DNA from: an uncultured Methanobrevibacter sp.
GTDB taxonomy: Archaea; Methanobacteriota; Methanobacteria; Methanobacteriales; Methanobacteriaceae
Assembly (NCBI RefSeq): GCF_937881195.1
Contig: NZ_CALGFC010000023.1
Span: 18,158 to 82,157, forward strand
Direction: 5' to 3'
DNA: 64,000 bases
Shown here: positions 55,211 through 64,000 of the stretch, piece by piece
How the letters are laid out: each line of letters begins with the position of its first letter
How positions within the stretch are numbered: position 1 is the stretch's first letter
The notes under the pieces: model-generated
Told to the model about the DNA's origin: nothing
Database searches by the model: none
The model's input: the letters and a program-made list of their open reading frames with translations, nothing else
Program-made: the position numbers and the translations under genes

Positions 55211-56335
55211 TTATGCAAACATATGTTTATTGCTTTCATTTTTAGATTTATAACTATTTAATCCATCTTCAAAATGTTTTAATTCAATTTTTTCTTTGTC
55301 TTCATACAAAGCTCTGTGAAGTGCAGATTTTAACAATTTTTCTTTTATATCTCTTCCAGACATCCCTTTAGCCATTTCAGCAAGTTTTTTAGAAGAAACT
55401 TCAACTTCAAATGGCATAGTACTAATAAATTTTTCAATCATTATTACTCTTTCTTCAAAAGAAGGCATAACAAATTCAAATTCATCTTCAAAACGGCTTC
55501 TTATAGCGTAATCAAGTTGTTCTGGATTATTAGTCGCAGCGATAGTAACAACTCCCTCATGGTCATTAATTCCATCCATTTCAGTTAAAAGAGCATTTAC
55601 AATTTCAGAAACATCTCCGCGTATTGATTGAAATTTCCTATGTAAAGCAATAGCATCGATTTCATCAATGAAAATTACTGAAGGTGATGTTTTATTAGCC
55701 ATTTCAAAAAGATCATGAATCTGACGTGCACCATCACCAACATGATCACCAATTAATGATGTTGCTTTTATCAAATACAATGGAACATTTAGTTCATTGG
55801 CTAATGATTTAGCTAACATGGTTTTACCAGTACCAGGAATACCATAAAATAAAATATTTTTAGGGGCCCATTCACCAAAATTTTCAGGGTTTTCTAAATA
55901 TTTCATTACAATTTTACATTTATTCTTTGCTTTTTCTTGACCTATTATATCATTTAAAGTTATATCAGTTGAAATAGATTTGATATCATTAACAATATTT
56001 TCTTCAGTTTTCAATATAATAGAAGTGTTTTCTCCAATAATCGAAGCATCTGGAAAAGCTTCCAATACTTTAAATCCATAATCAGGAAGTATTTTTTGGT
56101 CAAATAAATAAGATCCCTTTTTTACATCACAGCCTAACCATTGTTCTTTAGAGTAATGTTCAAATAATTTTTTATCTGAAATTTCTAAGTTATGAGCTTC
56201 CATAAGAGGGAAGTTGAAAGGATATCCTACACTCTGAATTATAACCTTTTTAGCTTCTTTTTTTGATTCAGATTTAATATTTTTTGATTTATTACATGTT
56301 ATCTGTGATTCATGTTTTTTATTATTAGATTTCAA
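55211..56335 (-). CDS. AAA+ ATPase of the Cdc48/PAN-like class, role unknown
   Basis: One AAA+ module follows an N-terminal domain of ~120 residues that I do not recognise. Walker A is FYGIPGTGKTMLAKSL, Walker B VIFIDEIDAI, sensor 1 TIAATNNPEQLD, and the arginine fingers lie in AIRSRFEDEFEF; the lid helix follows with KGMSGRDIKEKLLKSALHRA. The module resembles proteasome-activating and Cdc48-type unfoldases, but there is no coiled-coil or HbYX tail (it ends NKHMFA), so proteasome activation is unlikely. Length 374. The start is TTG 56335, preceded by GGTGA. It stands alone. Confidence 0.83.
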   Translation of the reverse strand: MKSNNKKHESQITCNKSKNIKSESKKEAKKVIIQSVGYPFNFPLMEAHNLEISDKKLFEHYSKEQWLGCDVKKGSYLFDQKILPDYGFKVLEAFPDASIIGENTSIILKTEENIVNDIKSISTDITLNDIIGQEKAKNKCKIVMKYLENPENFGEWAPKNILFYGIPGTGKTMLAKSLANELNVPLYLIKATSLIGDHVGDGARQIHDLFEMANKTSPSVIFIDEIDAIALHRKFQSIRGDVSEIVNALLTEMDGINDHEGVVTIAATNNPEQLDYAIRSRFEDEFEFVMPSFEERVIMIEKFISTMPFEVEVSSKKLAEMAKGMSGRDIKEKLLKSALHRALYEDKEKIELKHFEDGLNSYKSKNESNKHMFA

Positions 56336-56990
56336 GTGTTCACCTATTAAATAAAAATAATATCATACTATATAATTAGTATAACCTATAATCAATATAC
56401 TTCATAATTAACATACTTTATAAATATATTTCTAATAATATTACATTTGAAATTACAAGTATAAGAACTTAATTATTAAATTTTTTTAGGTGATTGTAAT
56501 TTTATATTTATAATTGAATAAAAGATAATAAATTTATCTTATATATAAATCTGATATTTATATAAATCTAAAAAACATATAACAGAAAATTGATTATATT
56601 AATTATCAATATATTTAAAATAGTTCTTAAAAGTTAATATATCTAAAATTAATGAAATAAAATCTAAAATTAATAAGATTAAAGTTTTAAATAAAGATAG
56701 AAATAACTATCAATCAAATAAAAATAAGAATAAAAACAATAAGCATTAAATAGGAATAATAAGCATTTAATACATAGCTATGAGGAATATTATACAAATG
56801 ATGAATATTATATCCATATATGAATATTATACCAATTAGAAATATTATATCTACAGATGAATATTATAATTATATATTCATTTAAAAATTGTTAAAAAAT
56901 AGTATATTTTATATTAATCTAATATATTTTAAAAAATAAATAAAAGAAAGGTTAAATACAAAGTATTTAACTCATCCTAAGTTATAAAAT
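56336..56990. other. AT-rich spacer with GAATATTATA near-repeats
   Basis: Between 56780 and 56880 the motif GAATATTATA(T/C) recurs about five times at 20-25 base spacing, beginning with GAGGAATATTATACAAATGA. It lies downstream of the histone gene stop and upstream of the AAA ATPase start. A TATA-like AATTATATAGTA for the ATPase lies near 56370. No gene was seen. Confidence 0.55.
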
Positions 56991-57209
56991 TTAGCACTTG
57001 CAAGAGCTGACAGCTAATTTTACATCTTCAGCTTTAACAGTCTTACGACCAGCATGTTTTGCATAGGAAACAGCTTTTTGAGCAACAGTGGTTGCACATT
57101 CTTCTAAAGCTTCAGCTAATGCTTCTTTTGCATCTTCACTAATTCTGTCTGCGCCTGCATTTTTTACGATTCTTGCAACTGGTGCAATTGGTAATTCAGT
57201 TTTTTTCAT
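56991..57209 (-). CDS. Archaeal histone
   Basis: Archaeal histones form dimers that polymerise on and wrap DNA. The 72-residue protein is a single histone fold: ELPIAPVARIVKNAGADRIS (helix 1), DAKEALAEALEECATTVAQK then AVSYAKHAG (helix 2), and RKTVKAEDVKLAV (helix 3), with the DNA-contact Arg/Lys positions of HMf-type histones. The tail is extended slightly and ends SSCKC, with an additional Cys in helix 2 (EECATT). A strong TATA box lies upstream, and GGAG plus GTGATT precede the ATG. Confidence 0.94.
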   Translation of the reverse strand: MKKTELPIAPVARIVKNAGADRISEDAKEALAEALEECATTVAQKAVSYAKHAGRKTVKAEDVKLAVSSCKC

Positions 57210-57290
57210 AATTAATCACATCTCCACATTTATGTTTTTAATTTTTATAATAGACCTAAGCCTATTACAGTTTAATATTCTCTAATTTAT

Positions 57291-57302
57291 AATATATAAA
57301 TG
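57291..57302 (-). promoter_or_regulatory. TATA box of the histone gene
   Basis: On the minus strand CATTTATATATT, preceded by CGGCGATA as a possible BRE, lies 82 bases before the histone ATG. Start of transcription is expected near 57268, leaving a leader of about 60 bases. Confidence 0.6.
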
Positions 57303-57472
57303 TATCGCCGAAATAATGAAAAAACAAGCAAAAATTTGAATTGTTTTATGATTTAATTAGAAAAATTAATCTAAAAAATAAGTGCAAATAATATTATATT
57401 TCTGAAATTAAGAATAAGTAAAATAAAAAAAATAAATAATAAATAAATAATAGATAATTAAAAAATGGTTAT

Positions 57473-58135
57473 TTACAACTTTTTATGGCAGAACCACCAA
57501 TCATAACCACTAATTTCACCATTTTCTCTTTGTTTATTTCTTTTTTTTATTGCATCCATAGTTGGTATAGGAGGGATAATAACTTCATCAGACACAATTT
57601 CATTTTCAGGCCAATTAGCTGGCATAGCTACTTTATTTTTGTCACCAGTCTGTAAACCTTTAACGATTCTGAGAATTTCCTTTATATTCCTTCCCATTTC
57701 TTGAGGATAATGAAGTATTGTCCTAATTTTACCATTATTATCTACAACAAAGACTGATCTGACAGTAGTAGTTCCTTTTCCAGGATGAATTATTCCTAAA
57801 GAACTAGCTACCACACCAGTATCTGCAATTATTGGAAATTCTATCTCAACATCAAGGTTATCTTTTATCCATTCAACCCATTTTATATGTGAAAACACTT
57901 GATCAACACTAAGACCAATCAATTCACAGTTAAGCTTTTTAAATTCCCCATAGTTTTTCTGGAAAGATACAAATTCTGTAGTACAAACCGGTGTAAAGTC
58001 TGATGGGTGGCTAAATAAAATAAACCATTTTCCTTCAAATGCATCAGGCAGTTTCATCATACCATGAGTTGTTTGCACATTCAATTTTGGAAAATCATCC
58101 CCTAAAAGAGGAAGAGAATTTTCTTCTATATTCAT
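57473..58135 (-). CDS. Peroxiredoxin, Prx6-like archaeal type
   Basis: It reduces peroxides with an active-site cysteine: SHPSDFTPVCTTEFVSF, peroxidatic Cys51, with Thr48 and an Arg in the usual place further on (GTTTVRSVFVVD). A C-terminal cysteine Cys216 (YDWWFCHKKL) matches the extended archaeal form. Length is 220 from ATG 58135, preceded by GGTGAT; the frame is open to 58207 but the extra residues are Ile/Phe/Lys-rich and not family-like. It protects against oxygen exposure. The likely reductant is a thioredoxin-type system not seen here. Confidence 0.92.
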   Translation of the reverse strand: MNIEENSLPLLGDDFPKLNVQTTHGMMKLPDAFEGKWFILFSHPSDFTPVCTTEFVSFQKNYGEFKKLNCELIGLSVDQVFSHIKWVEWIKDNLDVEIEFPIIADTGVVASSLGIIHPGKGTTTVRSVFVVDNNGKIRTILHYPQEMGRNIKEILRIVKGLQTGDKNKVAMPANWPENEIVSDEVIIPPIPTMDAIKKRNKQRENGEISGYDWWFCHKKL

Positions 58136-58291
58136 TTTTATCACCTTTTTATTAAAATTTTTAAATAAAATTTTTATTATTGTTAATATATTTGAATATA
58201 ATAACATATAAAATTTAGGTTGAGCTAAATATATGCTAATTAAGAAATATAATAAAAAATAATTATAAAAATATTATATTTAAAAATTTAA

Positions 58292-59129
58292 TCAAATAAT
58301 CAAATTTTCATAAAGCTCTTTCATTTTCAAAGCATCTTTATCAAGCAAAGGTGTTTCACATATTATTGTAGCTTTCCAATCATTTTCTATAAAAGATTCA
58401 AGTAGCCATTTTAACTCAGGACCATATTCTTCCTCTTCAAAGGTATGGTGTTTTCTTTCACCTGCACCAGTATATTCAATTCTTGTGAAATGACAGTGCA
58501 AACGGTCTATATCAAGACTTTCCTCTAATTTAGATAAAACACAATTATAATCTTCTTTTTTCTGAATATAACCTCTTCCACGGGCGTGAATATGTGCAAA
58601 ATCAATAGTTGGTTCAAAGCAGTCAAAATTTGAACATAAATCTATTATTTCATCTATATTACCAAGTTGAGATCTTTTACCAGTAGTTTCAGGAGCAAAA
58701 GTGTAATCTTTTATTCCATTTTCCTCAAGTTTATCTATAAGAGTATTCACAGATTTTTTTTGCTATAGCTAATGCATCAGATGGTTTGTTTTTGGAATAA
58801 TATCCTGGGTGAAATACAATTCTATAAGCCCCCATCCATTCTCCAACTTGAGCAGCTTTCATTAATGTCTCAATAGACATTTCCAATTTTTTTTCTTCAA
58901 CAGCAGATAAATTAATATAATAAGGAGCATGAATTGATACAAGAATATCTTCCTTAATTGAATCTTCTTTTAATATTTTAGCCGATTTTTCACCAATTCT
59001 AAGTCCTCTTCCTGCTTGATATTCATAGGCCATTAAACCTTCATTAGCTATATATTCCGATGCTTTATAAGCAGCCCCTTTATAATCAATTGGTCTTCCA
59101 GCAGGTCCAAAAATAACTTTAGGTTTCAT
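58292..59129 (-). pseudogene. AP-endonuclease-2/xylose-isomerase-like TIM-barrel protein, split by a frameshift
   Basis: Two frames together make one ~278-residue protein. The first (59129-58731) begins KVIFGPAGRPIDYKGAAYKA, includes SIHAPYYINLSAVEEKK and FHPGYYSKN, and ends ALAIAKK before running out. The second (from 58750) continues VNTLIDKLEENGIKDYTFAP, TIDFAHIHARGRGY, HCHFTRIEYTGAGERKHHTF and ATIICETPLL. They join if the run of eight A (T8 at 58754-58761 on +) were seven, giving AKKSVNTLIDKLEENG. The merged protein matches endonuclease-IV-like repair or sugar isomerase-like barrels. Whether the shift is real, a sequencing error or programmed slippage cannot be told here. GGGTAAT precedes the ATG. 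Confidence 0.8.
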
Positions 59130-59218
59130 ATTACCCTTTACAAAATTTATAATAAAAAATAAAAAAATAAAATAATTACAAAATAATAAATAAAAAAAAT
59201 TATATAAGAAATAGAAAT

Positions 59219-60232
59219 TTATAAAATTCCCATAGCTTTATTAGTTTTCTCTATAGATTTTTCATTATCAGACTCTAATTCTAACATAGCCCTTATTGCA
59301 TCCACATTTTCAGGAACAACATCAGATTCTTGATGTACAGCTTGCATATAGAAAAGTTCACCATCCACAATATTAAGAGATTCTTTCCATATTGGAATTT
59401 CAAATAAATCATTCCTACTTCTTCCAAGTTCCTTAGCATATTCCATAAATTCGGCTGTTGATCCTAAACCTTCATTTGCATTTAATAAAAGAACCCTAGA
59501 CCTATTTTCAAGAACATCAATAACATCATCTAACGATACATCATTTTCAAGCTCCACCATCAAATTATGCTGATGCATAAGAGTAGTTGGAACAAGAAGT
59601 GCAACAGTGGTGATATCTACACCATACATAACAGTTTTTAAATCAGGTCCATGATGAGAAGGAACTGTTGGAGGATTAGGTACAATTGCATTTATAGGGC
59701 CTTTATTTACCTGAGAAGGATCCCCTCCACGCCTTACCATAACTGCTCTAATTTTTTTTACTCCACAAAGTTCATCAATAGGTTTTAAACTACGTGTAAG
59801 TCCAGTAGTATTACATGAAACTACCCTAGAATATTCTGCACCATAAGAGTCATCATAATTTGAAAATGAGTTAAAAGATAGGCCAGTGAGCTCATGATCT
59901 TCTCCACCTTGATAAGTAGCTTTTACGCCAATTTTTTTATATTTTTCAAGATTTTGTGGTCCTACATTTCCCGGTGTACAATCAACTACAATATCTGTAT
60001 CAGATATCATCTCATCAACAGTACCAGCTATTTCAATTCCTGCTTGATTAAAAAGTTTTTCTCTTTCAGGAATAGCTATATACAAATCATAACCCTTTTC
60101 AACGGCCATTCTAGCTTCAAAATCAGGTTTGGTCTTACTGACACCTACAACTTTCATGTCATTTTGAGCTGAAACAGCATCAGCTACTCTTTTTCCTATT
60201 GTCCCATATCCATTAATAGCTACTGATTTCAT
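59219..60232 (-). CDS. gap: Glyceraldehyde-3-phosphate dehydrogenase, archaeal type II
   Basis: This NAD(P)-dependent phosphorylating GAPDH is of the archaeal family. The N-terminal Rossmann motif SVAINGYGTIGKRVADAV, catalytic Cys140 in VVSCNTTGLTRSLKPIDE, and the archaeal signature MVRRGGDPSQVNKGPINAIV then PNPPTVPSHHGPDLKTVM are intact. Length 337. GGAG lies 11 bases before the ATG. With tpiA and pgk at 2-4 kb it supplies the triose-phosphate core of gluconeogenesis. Confidence 0.96.
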   Translation of the reverse strand: MKSVAINGYGTIGKRVADAVSAQNDMKVVGVSKTKPDFEARMAVEKGYDLYIAIPEREKLFNQAGIEIAGTVDEMISDTDIVVDCTPGNVGPQNLEKYKKIGVKATYQGGEDHELTGLSFNSFSNYDDSYGAEYSRVVSCNTTGLTRSLKPIDELCGVKKIRAVMVRRGGDPSQVNKGPINAIVPNPPTVPSHHGPDLKTVMYGVDITTVALLVPTTLMHQHNLMVELENDVSLDDVIDVLENRSRVLLLNANEGLGSTAEFMEYAKELGRSRNDLFEIPIWKESLNIVDGELFYMQAVHQESDVVPENVDAIRAMLELESDNEKSIEKTNKAMGIL

Positions 60233-60593
60233 CTTAAATAATCTCCAAAAAATTATGTATAATCTAGTAAAATATATTAAATTAATTTTATTTATTTTTT
60301 ATCATGTGTATATTAAACTTTTATCAGATTAGTATAATAAGTCTATCTATATTTTATCTGATAGATTAAAAATATAGAAAAATTAATATTAGAATTAAAT
60401 TTAAGGTTATGAATCAAATAATGAAAATAAATAATTAAATTAATTAAAGTAAAAGGCTATGATAAAATAAGAAAAATAAAATAAAAATCAATAAAAATAG
60501 ATTAATAAAAAAAATAAAGAAAAATAAAAATAAAAATAAAGAAGAATAAAATAAAAATTATGAGAAATAGATTAATAAAAGAGAAGTTATTTA
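60233..60593. other. AT-rich spacer, no gene seen
   Basis: This is a simple A/T stretch with AAAAATAAAAATAAA-type runs at 60510-60545. It contains the gap promoter side and the end of top6A. Nothing else was seen. Confidence 0.55.
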
Positions 60594-61676
60594 TTAACTT
60601 AATAACTCCAATTTTTCTGGGAAATATGTATCTACAACATATTCAAGCCCATATTTAGAAAAAGATTGTTGTTCTGCCTTTTTACCAATTTTAAGCATTT
60701 TTTTAATTTCAGTTTGCCAAGTTGGATCCCTATATCTTGGGTCATTAGCTAATTCCTTTAACCTTAAAACATCAATATCCTTTAATGGGTCGGTTGGAAG
60801 TTCATAATTAACAATATCAGATGCAGTAACCCCTAAAAATTTAGCATTTGGAGTAGCTAAATCATGATTAACATGCGCAAGTTTGGCACTTCCAGATATG
60901 ATAACCATAGCGATATGGAAACCCCAAGGGTCACCATCATTACATATATAAACAGGTAGATCAAGTTCCTCATTTACTCTTTTCAAAAATCGCCTTGTAG
61001 CTCTTGCAGCTTGTCCTTTAAGCCCAACAATCAATGTATTAAATTTTTTATAAGCTTCTTCTTGAACCATCCTATGAAACATCCCCATAGTTTCAACAGC
61101 TATCACTCTTTCAACATCATGGTCAAGGAAGTCTACTTCATCGATAGTAGGAGAAATTGTATATCCAGATTTTCCTGATTTTAGAGCATTAATTTCAATA
61201 TCTCCTTCTTGGAAAACGATATTTCCATAGACCGAAGCCCCATCTTCTTCTGGCATTAAACCTAAGTCTTCACGACTCATTCCTAAGGTTACTTCAATAT
61301 CTTCTCCAACAATGTTAGATTCCTGCTGGTTATCAAATCCAATTCCCCAACCTTCACTAACATAATACATCTCCCTTAAAGTAGCTGTTTTTTCTCTTTG
61401 AACTAAATCTTTACAAAAATTAGCTACTTGAACCATTTGCCCTATTTTTTTAATTTGTTTCACATTGCCAAGGGATCTTTTACCATATCTATCCCCTAAA
61501 ACAAAATAACGCTTAGCATCATCATATACAATATTAGATGTGCCACGAGATGGAACCTTTAAAGAAGGAATGTCTTTTTTAACAACATCCTCAATTATCT
61601 CCTCACCTAACCCCTTAAGTTTATTATAAGAAAGTTCCTTTCTTGATAAATTTTTATTATCTTTTGATTCAGACAA
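60594..61676 (-). CDS. top6A: DNA topoisomerase VI subunit A
   Basis: Top6A is the strand-cleaving subunit (Spo11-related) of archaeal type IIB topoisomerase. The catalytic tyrosine lies in KTATLREMYYVSEGWGIGF (Tyr104/105; the second aligns with Spo11's RDIFY). The Toprim acidic triad region is YICNDGDPWGFHIAMVIISG. Length 360. The start is TTG 61676 with GGAGG 9 bases upstream. It begins 27 bases after the end of top6B, so the two are translated from one message. Confidence 0.95.
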   Translation of the reverse strand: MSESKDNKNLSRKELSYNKLKGLGEEIIEDVVKKDIPSLKVPSRGTSNIVYDDAKRYFVLGDRYGKRSLGNVKQIKKIGQMVQVANFCKDLVQREKTATLREMYYVSEGWGIGFDNQQESNIVGEDIEVTLGMSREDLGLMPEEDGASVYGNIVFQEGDIEINALKSGKSGYTISPTIDEVDFLDHDVERVIAVETMGMFHRMVQEEAYKKFNTLIVGLKGQAARATRRFLKRVNEELDLPVYICNDGDPWGFHIAMVIISGSAKLAHVNHDLATPNAKFLGVTASDIVNYELPTDPLKDIDVLRLKELANDPRYRDPTWQTEIKKMLKIGKKAEQQSFSKYGLEYVVDTYFPEKLELLS

Positions 61677-61703
61677 TTAACTCATCCTCCAATTATTCCA
61701 TAA

Positions 61704-63413
61704 TTATAATGTTTGTTGTGATTTATCTATCTTTTGCGACCTATCTATTTTTTTTGATTTAGCTACTTTTTTTGATTTATCACTATCATTTTCAATAGCA
61801 TTATCAATATTAGATGCAAATTCTTCTTCAACTTCTTCTTCAGCTTTGTCTGGATTTTCACCCAGTAATTCTGCAAGAGATCTTCTGGTTACTTTAGCTA
61901 AAACTTCTTGAAACTCTGGAACCTCAGTTTCTGCAAGCTTAGCAGATTCTTTAATTATAATAGGAACATAATCTTCAAATATTTTAGACCTCATTGCTTC
62001 TTCTTTAGCTGCTTTTTTAGCTCTTAAATATTTTTGAAGTTTTCTAGCTATTTTCATTGTAGCTTGTCTTACTTCATGAAGAATTTCAGGCTCTGGAGCA
62101 ATACTTTGTTTACCAGTTGATAAATAAGGAACCTGAGTAGAAATCATGTTAACAAATATTGTAATAGGGGTGTTTTCCAAATCCCTTAAACCATATCTTT
62201 TCCAATCAATACTTTTTAAAGACTCAGTAATTGCACAGCTACCCTGATCAAAAGATAAAGGAACCCTATTTGCAAATCTCATGATTTCAGATTTTCTTTG
62301 ATCATTTACAAGCCTTCCAGAATTTCCACCATAAGCAATTCCTGCCTCAATAATGAAAGCTACTCCTCCCCTATAAGTAACTGGCTTTCTTGTAGTTGCA
62401 GCGATAAATTCAGGTTTTAAAATCTCTTTCATACCATCTTCAATTTGTTCATTTCCAATAGGAATAAGACCTGATGTTGGAGGTGCCATAAAATCCATTT
62501 TAGAGAATGCATCAACAATAGATTCTGCTTCTTCCCATTTCATGTTTTTTGGTCTTTTATTTAAATTTATACCTGTCAATTCTTCAATTTCAGCTATTCT
62601 TTTATTTGACATTCTTGAAAGAGAACTTGTAAGAAGACTTCTGAATCTTCTTTTATCAGTATGTTTAGCCATGAATATTAAATCATCTGCAGTTATCCCC
62701 ATTGGATGAGGCAAAACCTCTTTAGGAAGTATTGGAACCATATCTGCAGCTCTGTTAAAAATATAGTTATGGCCAGTTGGGTCACGAAAAGTGATTTTTG
62801 CATGAGGATTACCAATCATTGTTCTTCTAATATACTCAAATGCTCCTTGCTCAGCTAAAGAGTAAGAAACATCCTTAAATTCGAGCTCTATACACACCCC
62901 AGTATGTTTTGGTTCATAATCCTTACGTTTTAAAAGCATTCCCCTATTCTTTTTAACATCCATTTTAAATTCTAAATCTGCTCCCTTAAGTTCACCATCA
63001 ACCTTCCATGCAGATTTTACTCTTGCAGGCTCACCAGTAGTCATTTGAGATAATAAAACACAACCACTACATCCTAAACCTTGTTGACCTCTTGATTGAA
63101 TGTTTCTAAATTTAGAACCTGCAAACATAGTACAATAAACTTTCATTATATACTCTTCAGGTATTCCTGGTCCATTATCAGAATGTCTGAGAATATAATG
63201 ATCCCTATCTACTTTTTTAAGATCAATTTTAATCTCAGGAAGAATACCTGCTTCTTCTGCTGCGTCAAAACTATTTGTTATAAGTTCGTGAAATACAATT
63301 GTTAAAGACCTAATTTTCCCAGTGAACCCTAACATCTGCTTATTTTTTCTAAAGAACTCTGAAGGTGTCAATTCTTGAAAATTATCAAAGAGTTCTGATG
63401 CTTGTTGTGACAA
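61704..63413 (-). CDS. top6B: DNA topoisomerase VI subunit B
   Basis: Top6B is the ATPase (GHKL) subunit. Motifs: ELITNSFDAAEEAG (N box), DNGPGIPEEYIMKVYCTMFA (G1), GQQGLGCSGCVLLSQMTTG (lid/G2), a central H2TH region (~residues 225-305) and the transducer domain with Lys in YLSTGKQSIAPEP. The last ~40 residues are charged and Lys/Ser-rich (DKSKKVAKSKKIDRSQKIDK), probably disordered. Length 569. The start is TTG 63413 with GGAGG 6 bases upstream. Confidence 0.95.
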   Translation of the reverse strand: MSQQASELFDNFQELTPSEFFRKNKQMLGFTGKIRSLTIVFHELITNSFDAAEEAGILPEIKIDLKKVDRDHYILRHSDNGPGIPEEYIMKVYCTMFAGSKFRNIQSRGQQGLGCSGCVLLSQMTTGEPARVKSAWKVDGELKGADLEFKMDVKKNRGMLLKRKDYEPKHTGVCIELEFKDVSYSLAEQGAFEYIRRTMIGNPHAKITFRDPTGHNYIFNRAADMVPILPKEVLPHPMGITADDLIFMAKHTDKRRFRSLLTSSLSRMSNKRIAEIEELTGINLNKRPKNMKWEEAESIVDAFSKMDFMAPPTSGLIPIGNEQIEDGMKEILKPEFIAATTRKPVTYRGGVAFIIEAGIAYGGNSGRLVNDQRKSEIMRFANRVPLSFDQGSCAITESLKSIDWKRYGLRDLENTPITIFVNMISTQVPYLSTGKQSIAPEPEILHEVRQATMKIARKLQKYLRAKKAAKEEAMRSKIFEDYVPIIIKESAKLAETEVPEFQEVLAKVTRRSLAELLGENPDKAEEEVEEEFASNIDNAIENDSDKSKKVAKSKKIDRSQKIDKSQQTL

Positions 63414-63917
63414 ATTAAACCTCCCATATAAAAATTTTTAAATTTAATTTTATATTAAATAATATCATTTAAAAATAATATTATTTAACCTACAATATAT
63501 CCTAATTAAATTATATTAATAAAATATTTTAATAAGAATCCTAATAAGATATTCTAATTAACCATTATAATAAATATATACTAATAAAAATTATAAACAA
63601 TTAATTCATTATATAACTGCTTAATATTGGAAATCCATAGTATATTTACTTATATACCTATTATGTCCAATACACCAATATAATATTTTTGTGCTATATG
63701 CACATATTTCTATAGAAAAAGATGAATTAAAGCATATGAATGTAATTTTATTAATATTTAATTTATTGAACTTTAATATATGTTTTAAATCCATGATAAA
63801 AAAATTTAGATTTATATGAGAATAAAATAAGAATAACACGAAATAAAGATAAATAAATATAAAAGATGAATAAATAATATTTGACTAACAATATAACCAA
63901 ATTAATATTTAATAATT
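63414..63917. other. AT-rich spacer upstream of top6B
   Basis: The stretch should hold the top6B promoter. A 72-codon minus-strand frame (63621-63839) has no ribosome-binding site and a composition expected by chance. No RNA gene was seen. Confidence 0.5.
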
Positions 63918-64000
63918 AACAATCAGATTAACATTTGATAATGAACAATCAAATAATATTTGATAATGAACAATCAAATTAACATTTGATAATAAGCAAT
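63918..64000. repeat. 25-26-base tandem repeat running off the window end
   Basis: Three copies of AACAATCAAATTAACATTTG then ATAATG lie at 63918-63943, 63944-63968 (one base shorter) and 63969-63994, and a fourth begins at 63994 (AAGCAAT). A degenerate copy precedes them at about 63888-63917. There are no unique spacers, so this is a tandem repeat and not a CRISPR array. Confidence 0.7.

Noticed and set aside
55211..56335. AAA ATPase considered as proteasome-activating nucleotidase
   Set aside because: It lacks the N-terminal coiled coil and the C-terminal HbYX motif, and its N-domain differs.
63621..63839. 72-codon minus-strand frame upstream of top6B
   Set aside because: No Shine-Dalgarno sequence, no family resemblance, and no coding-like codon pattern.
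63888..64000. Terminal repeat considered as CRISPR
   Set aside because: Units are contiguous, 25-26 bases, with no spacers.

Overview
The window comes from a methanogenic archaeon of the order Methanobacteriales, most like a Methanobrevibacter. It is extremely AT-rich, with long AT-only spacers. It carries genes limited to or typical of methanogens: the MCR-activating ATPase component A2, a methanogenesis-marker-9-like protein, F420 synthesis genes (cofD, cofE), a methanopterin-type aldolase (mptD), GTP cyclohydrolase III, archaeal IMP cyclohydrolase, Sep-tRNA:Cys-tRNA synthase, an archaeal histone, topoisomerase VI and an MreB. A rod-shaped, pseudomurein-walled cell fits. No tRNA, rRNA, CRISPR array, transposase gene or prophage was recognised.

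Layout. 0-4 kb: thiamine salvage genes thiM-thiE, then the tpiA-pgk pair. 4-8 kb: a secreted transglutaminase-like protein with an apparently non-canonical start, a 1.1 kb spacer with a possible small RNA, and the wyosine gene taw1. 8-12 kb: korDABC plus sucC, part of the incomplete reductive TCA branch. 13-20 kb: a cell-envelope region with MreB, an unknown protein, MptD, a sortase, a CpaB-like DUF515 membrane protein and archaetidylserine synthase. 21-27 kb (+ strand): rnhB, exbB-exbD, purO-cofE-moeA and a GyrI-like protein. 27-31 kb: TspO, an overlooked 57-codon zinc-ribbon gene, a DUF4013 membrane protein, and the tetrapyrrole genes for siroheme dehydrogenase and hemA. 31-38 kb: a marker-9-like protein, AtwA, a Dus-like TIM barrel, gch3 and cofD. 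38-46 kb: a surface-glycan locus transcribed leftwards: ABC exporter, a fused CMP-sugar synthetase/PseG protein, NeuB, a glycosyltransferase and a flippase. 47-54 kb: a secreted protein, then hypD, pgp, pmbA, pscS and two small unknown genes. 55-64 kb: an AAA ATPase, histone, peroxiredoxin, a frameshifted AP-endonuclease-like gene, GAPDH and both Top6 subunits.

How the genes fit together. tpiA, pgk and gap are the triose-phosphate core of glycolysis/gluconeogenesis. KorABCD makes 2-oxoglutarate from succinyl-CoA, which SucC helps to supply. CofD/CofE, GCH III and MptD feed the F420 and methanopterin cofactors, AtwA activates methyl-CoM reductase, and HypD helps mature NiFe hydrogenases. The glycan locus appears to make, activate, transfer and export a nonulosonic (sialic/pseudaminic-like) sugar.

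Points most worth a second look: the GGAGG-led gene whose signal peptide has only ATT/ATA as start; four tandem 15-nt repeats carrying Shine-Dalgarno-like cores in the glycosyltransferase leader; the synthetase-PseG fusion; the internally duplicated cysteine-rich marker-9-like protein with a UBA-like tail; the A8-tract frameshift in the AP-endonuclease-like gene; the sortase/DUF515 pair; and unexplained inverted-repeat structures near 46.7 and 54.8 kb. Several start codons were moved from the longest reading frame to a site with a Shine-Dalgarno sequence. TTG starts with good ribosome-binding sites recur (hemA, cofD, top6A, top6B, the AAA ATPase and probably the sortase).
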